Shown piece after piece: positions 5,164-5,164 of a DNA stretch of 5,164 nt. The translations under genes were made by a program, and so were the position numbers. Origin of the DNA: Paracoccaceae bacterium (lineage in GTDB: Bacteria; Pseudomonadota; Alphaproteobacteria; Rhodobacterales; Rhodobacteraceae); contig JALSHL010000052.1 in the NCBI GenBank assembly GCA_026982255.1, positions 1-5,164 on the forward strand. The letters are read 5' to 3'. Under the pieces are notes generated by a model. The model was not told the origin of the DNA, ran no database searches, and saw only the letters and a list, made by a program, of their open reading frames with translations. Numbering within the stretch: the stretch's first letter is position 1; every line of letters starts with the position of its first letter.

Positions 5164-5164
5164 G

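Noticed and set aside
1..5164. Mobile element, CRISPR array, tRNA, phage or defence genes.
   Set aside because: No transposase, spaced repeats, clover-leaf structure or defence domain was seen, and composition is even across the genes.

Overview
The window looks like chromosomal DNA from an alphaproteobacterium, most likely of the Rhodobacteraceae (Roseobacter/Rhodobacter) type. The evidence is a GC-rich composition with GC-ending codons, a succinylase-pathway dapD followed by a small coupled gene, a THEM6-like thioesterase starting MYPFIRM, and a DctPQM TRAP transporter. This placement rests on recognising protein families, not on a search.

Plus strand, left part. The 3' end of dapD (lysine/diaminopimelate synthesis) enters from the left edge. 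Its stop overlaps the GTG start of a small unrecognised 113-aa gene. After an 87-base gap with a plausible extended -10 promoter and a strong ribosome binding site comes a single-domain universal stress protein of the UspF/UspG type. A MarR-like winged-helix regulator follows 46 bases later. It has no Shine-Dalgarno sequence and may be made from a leaderless or nearly leaderless transcript.

Minus strand, right part. Reading right to left: a hot-dog-fold thioesterase whose apparent start lies one base from the window edge, then a 121-base AT-rich regulatory gap, then a tripartite TRAP transporter in the order dctP (periplasmic binding protein), dctQ (small membrane subunit), dctM (large membrane subunit). 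dctQ and dctM overlap by one base. dctP and dctQ are separated by an 11-bp perfect stem-loop with a short U-run, which probably lets the binding protein be made in excess over the membrane parts. dctM and the MarR-like gene converge with one base between their stop codons.

How it works together. The TRAP system would bind a solute, probably an organic anion, in the periplasm through DctP and import it through DctQM using an ion gradient. Its ligand cannot be read from the sequence and no catabolic gene lies beside it in the window. The convergent MarR-like protein is a possible regulator, but nothing visible proves it. The gap upstream of dctP holds several inverted repeats that are the best operator candidates.

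I found no mobile element, CRISPR array, tRNA or rRNA, and no clearly new system. The most noteworthy signals are the dctP-dctQ hairpin, the clustered symmetric sites upstream of dctP, and the small dapD-coupled gene. No stretch above 300 bases lacks a gene.
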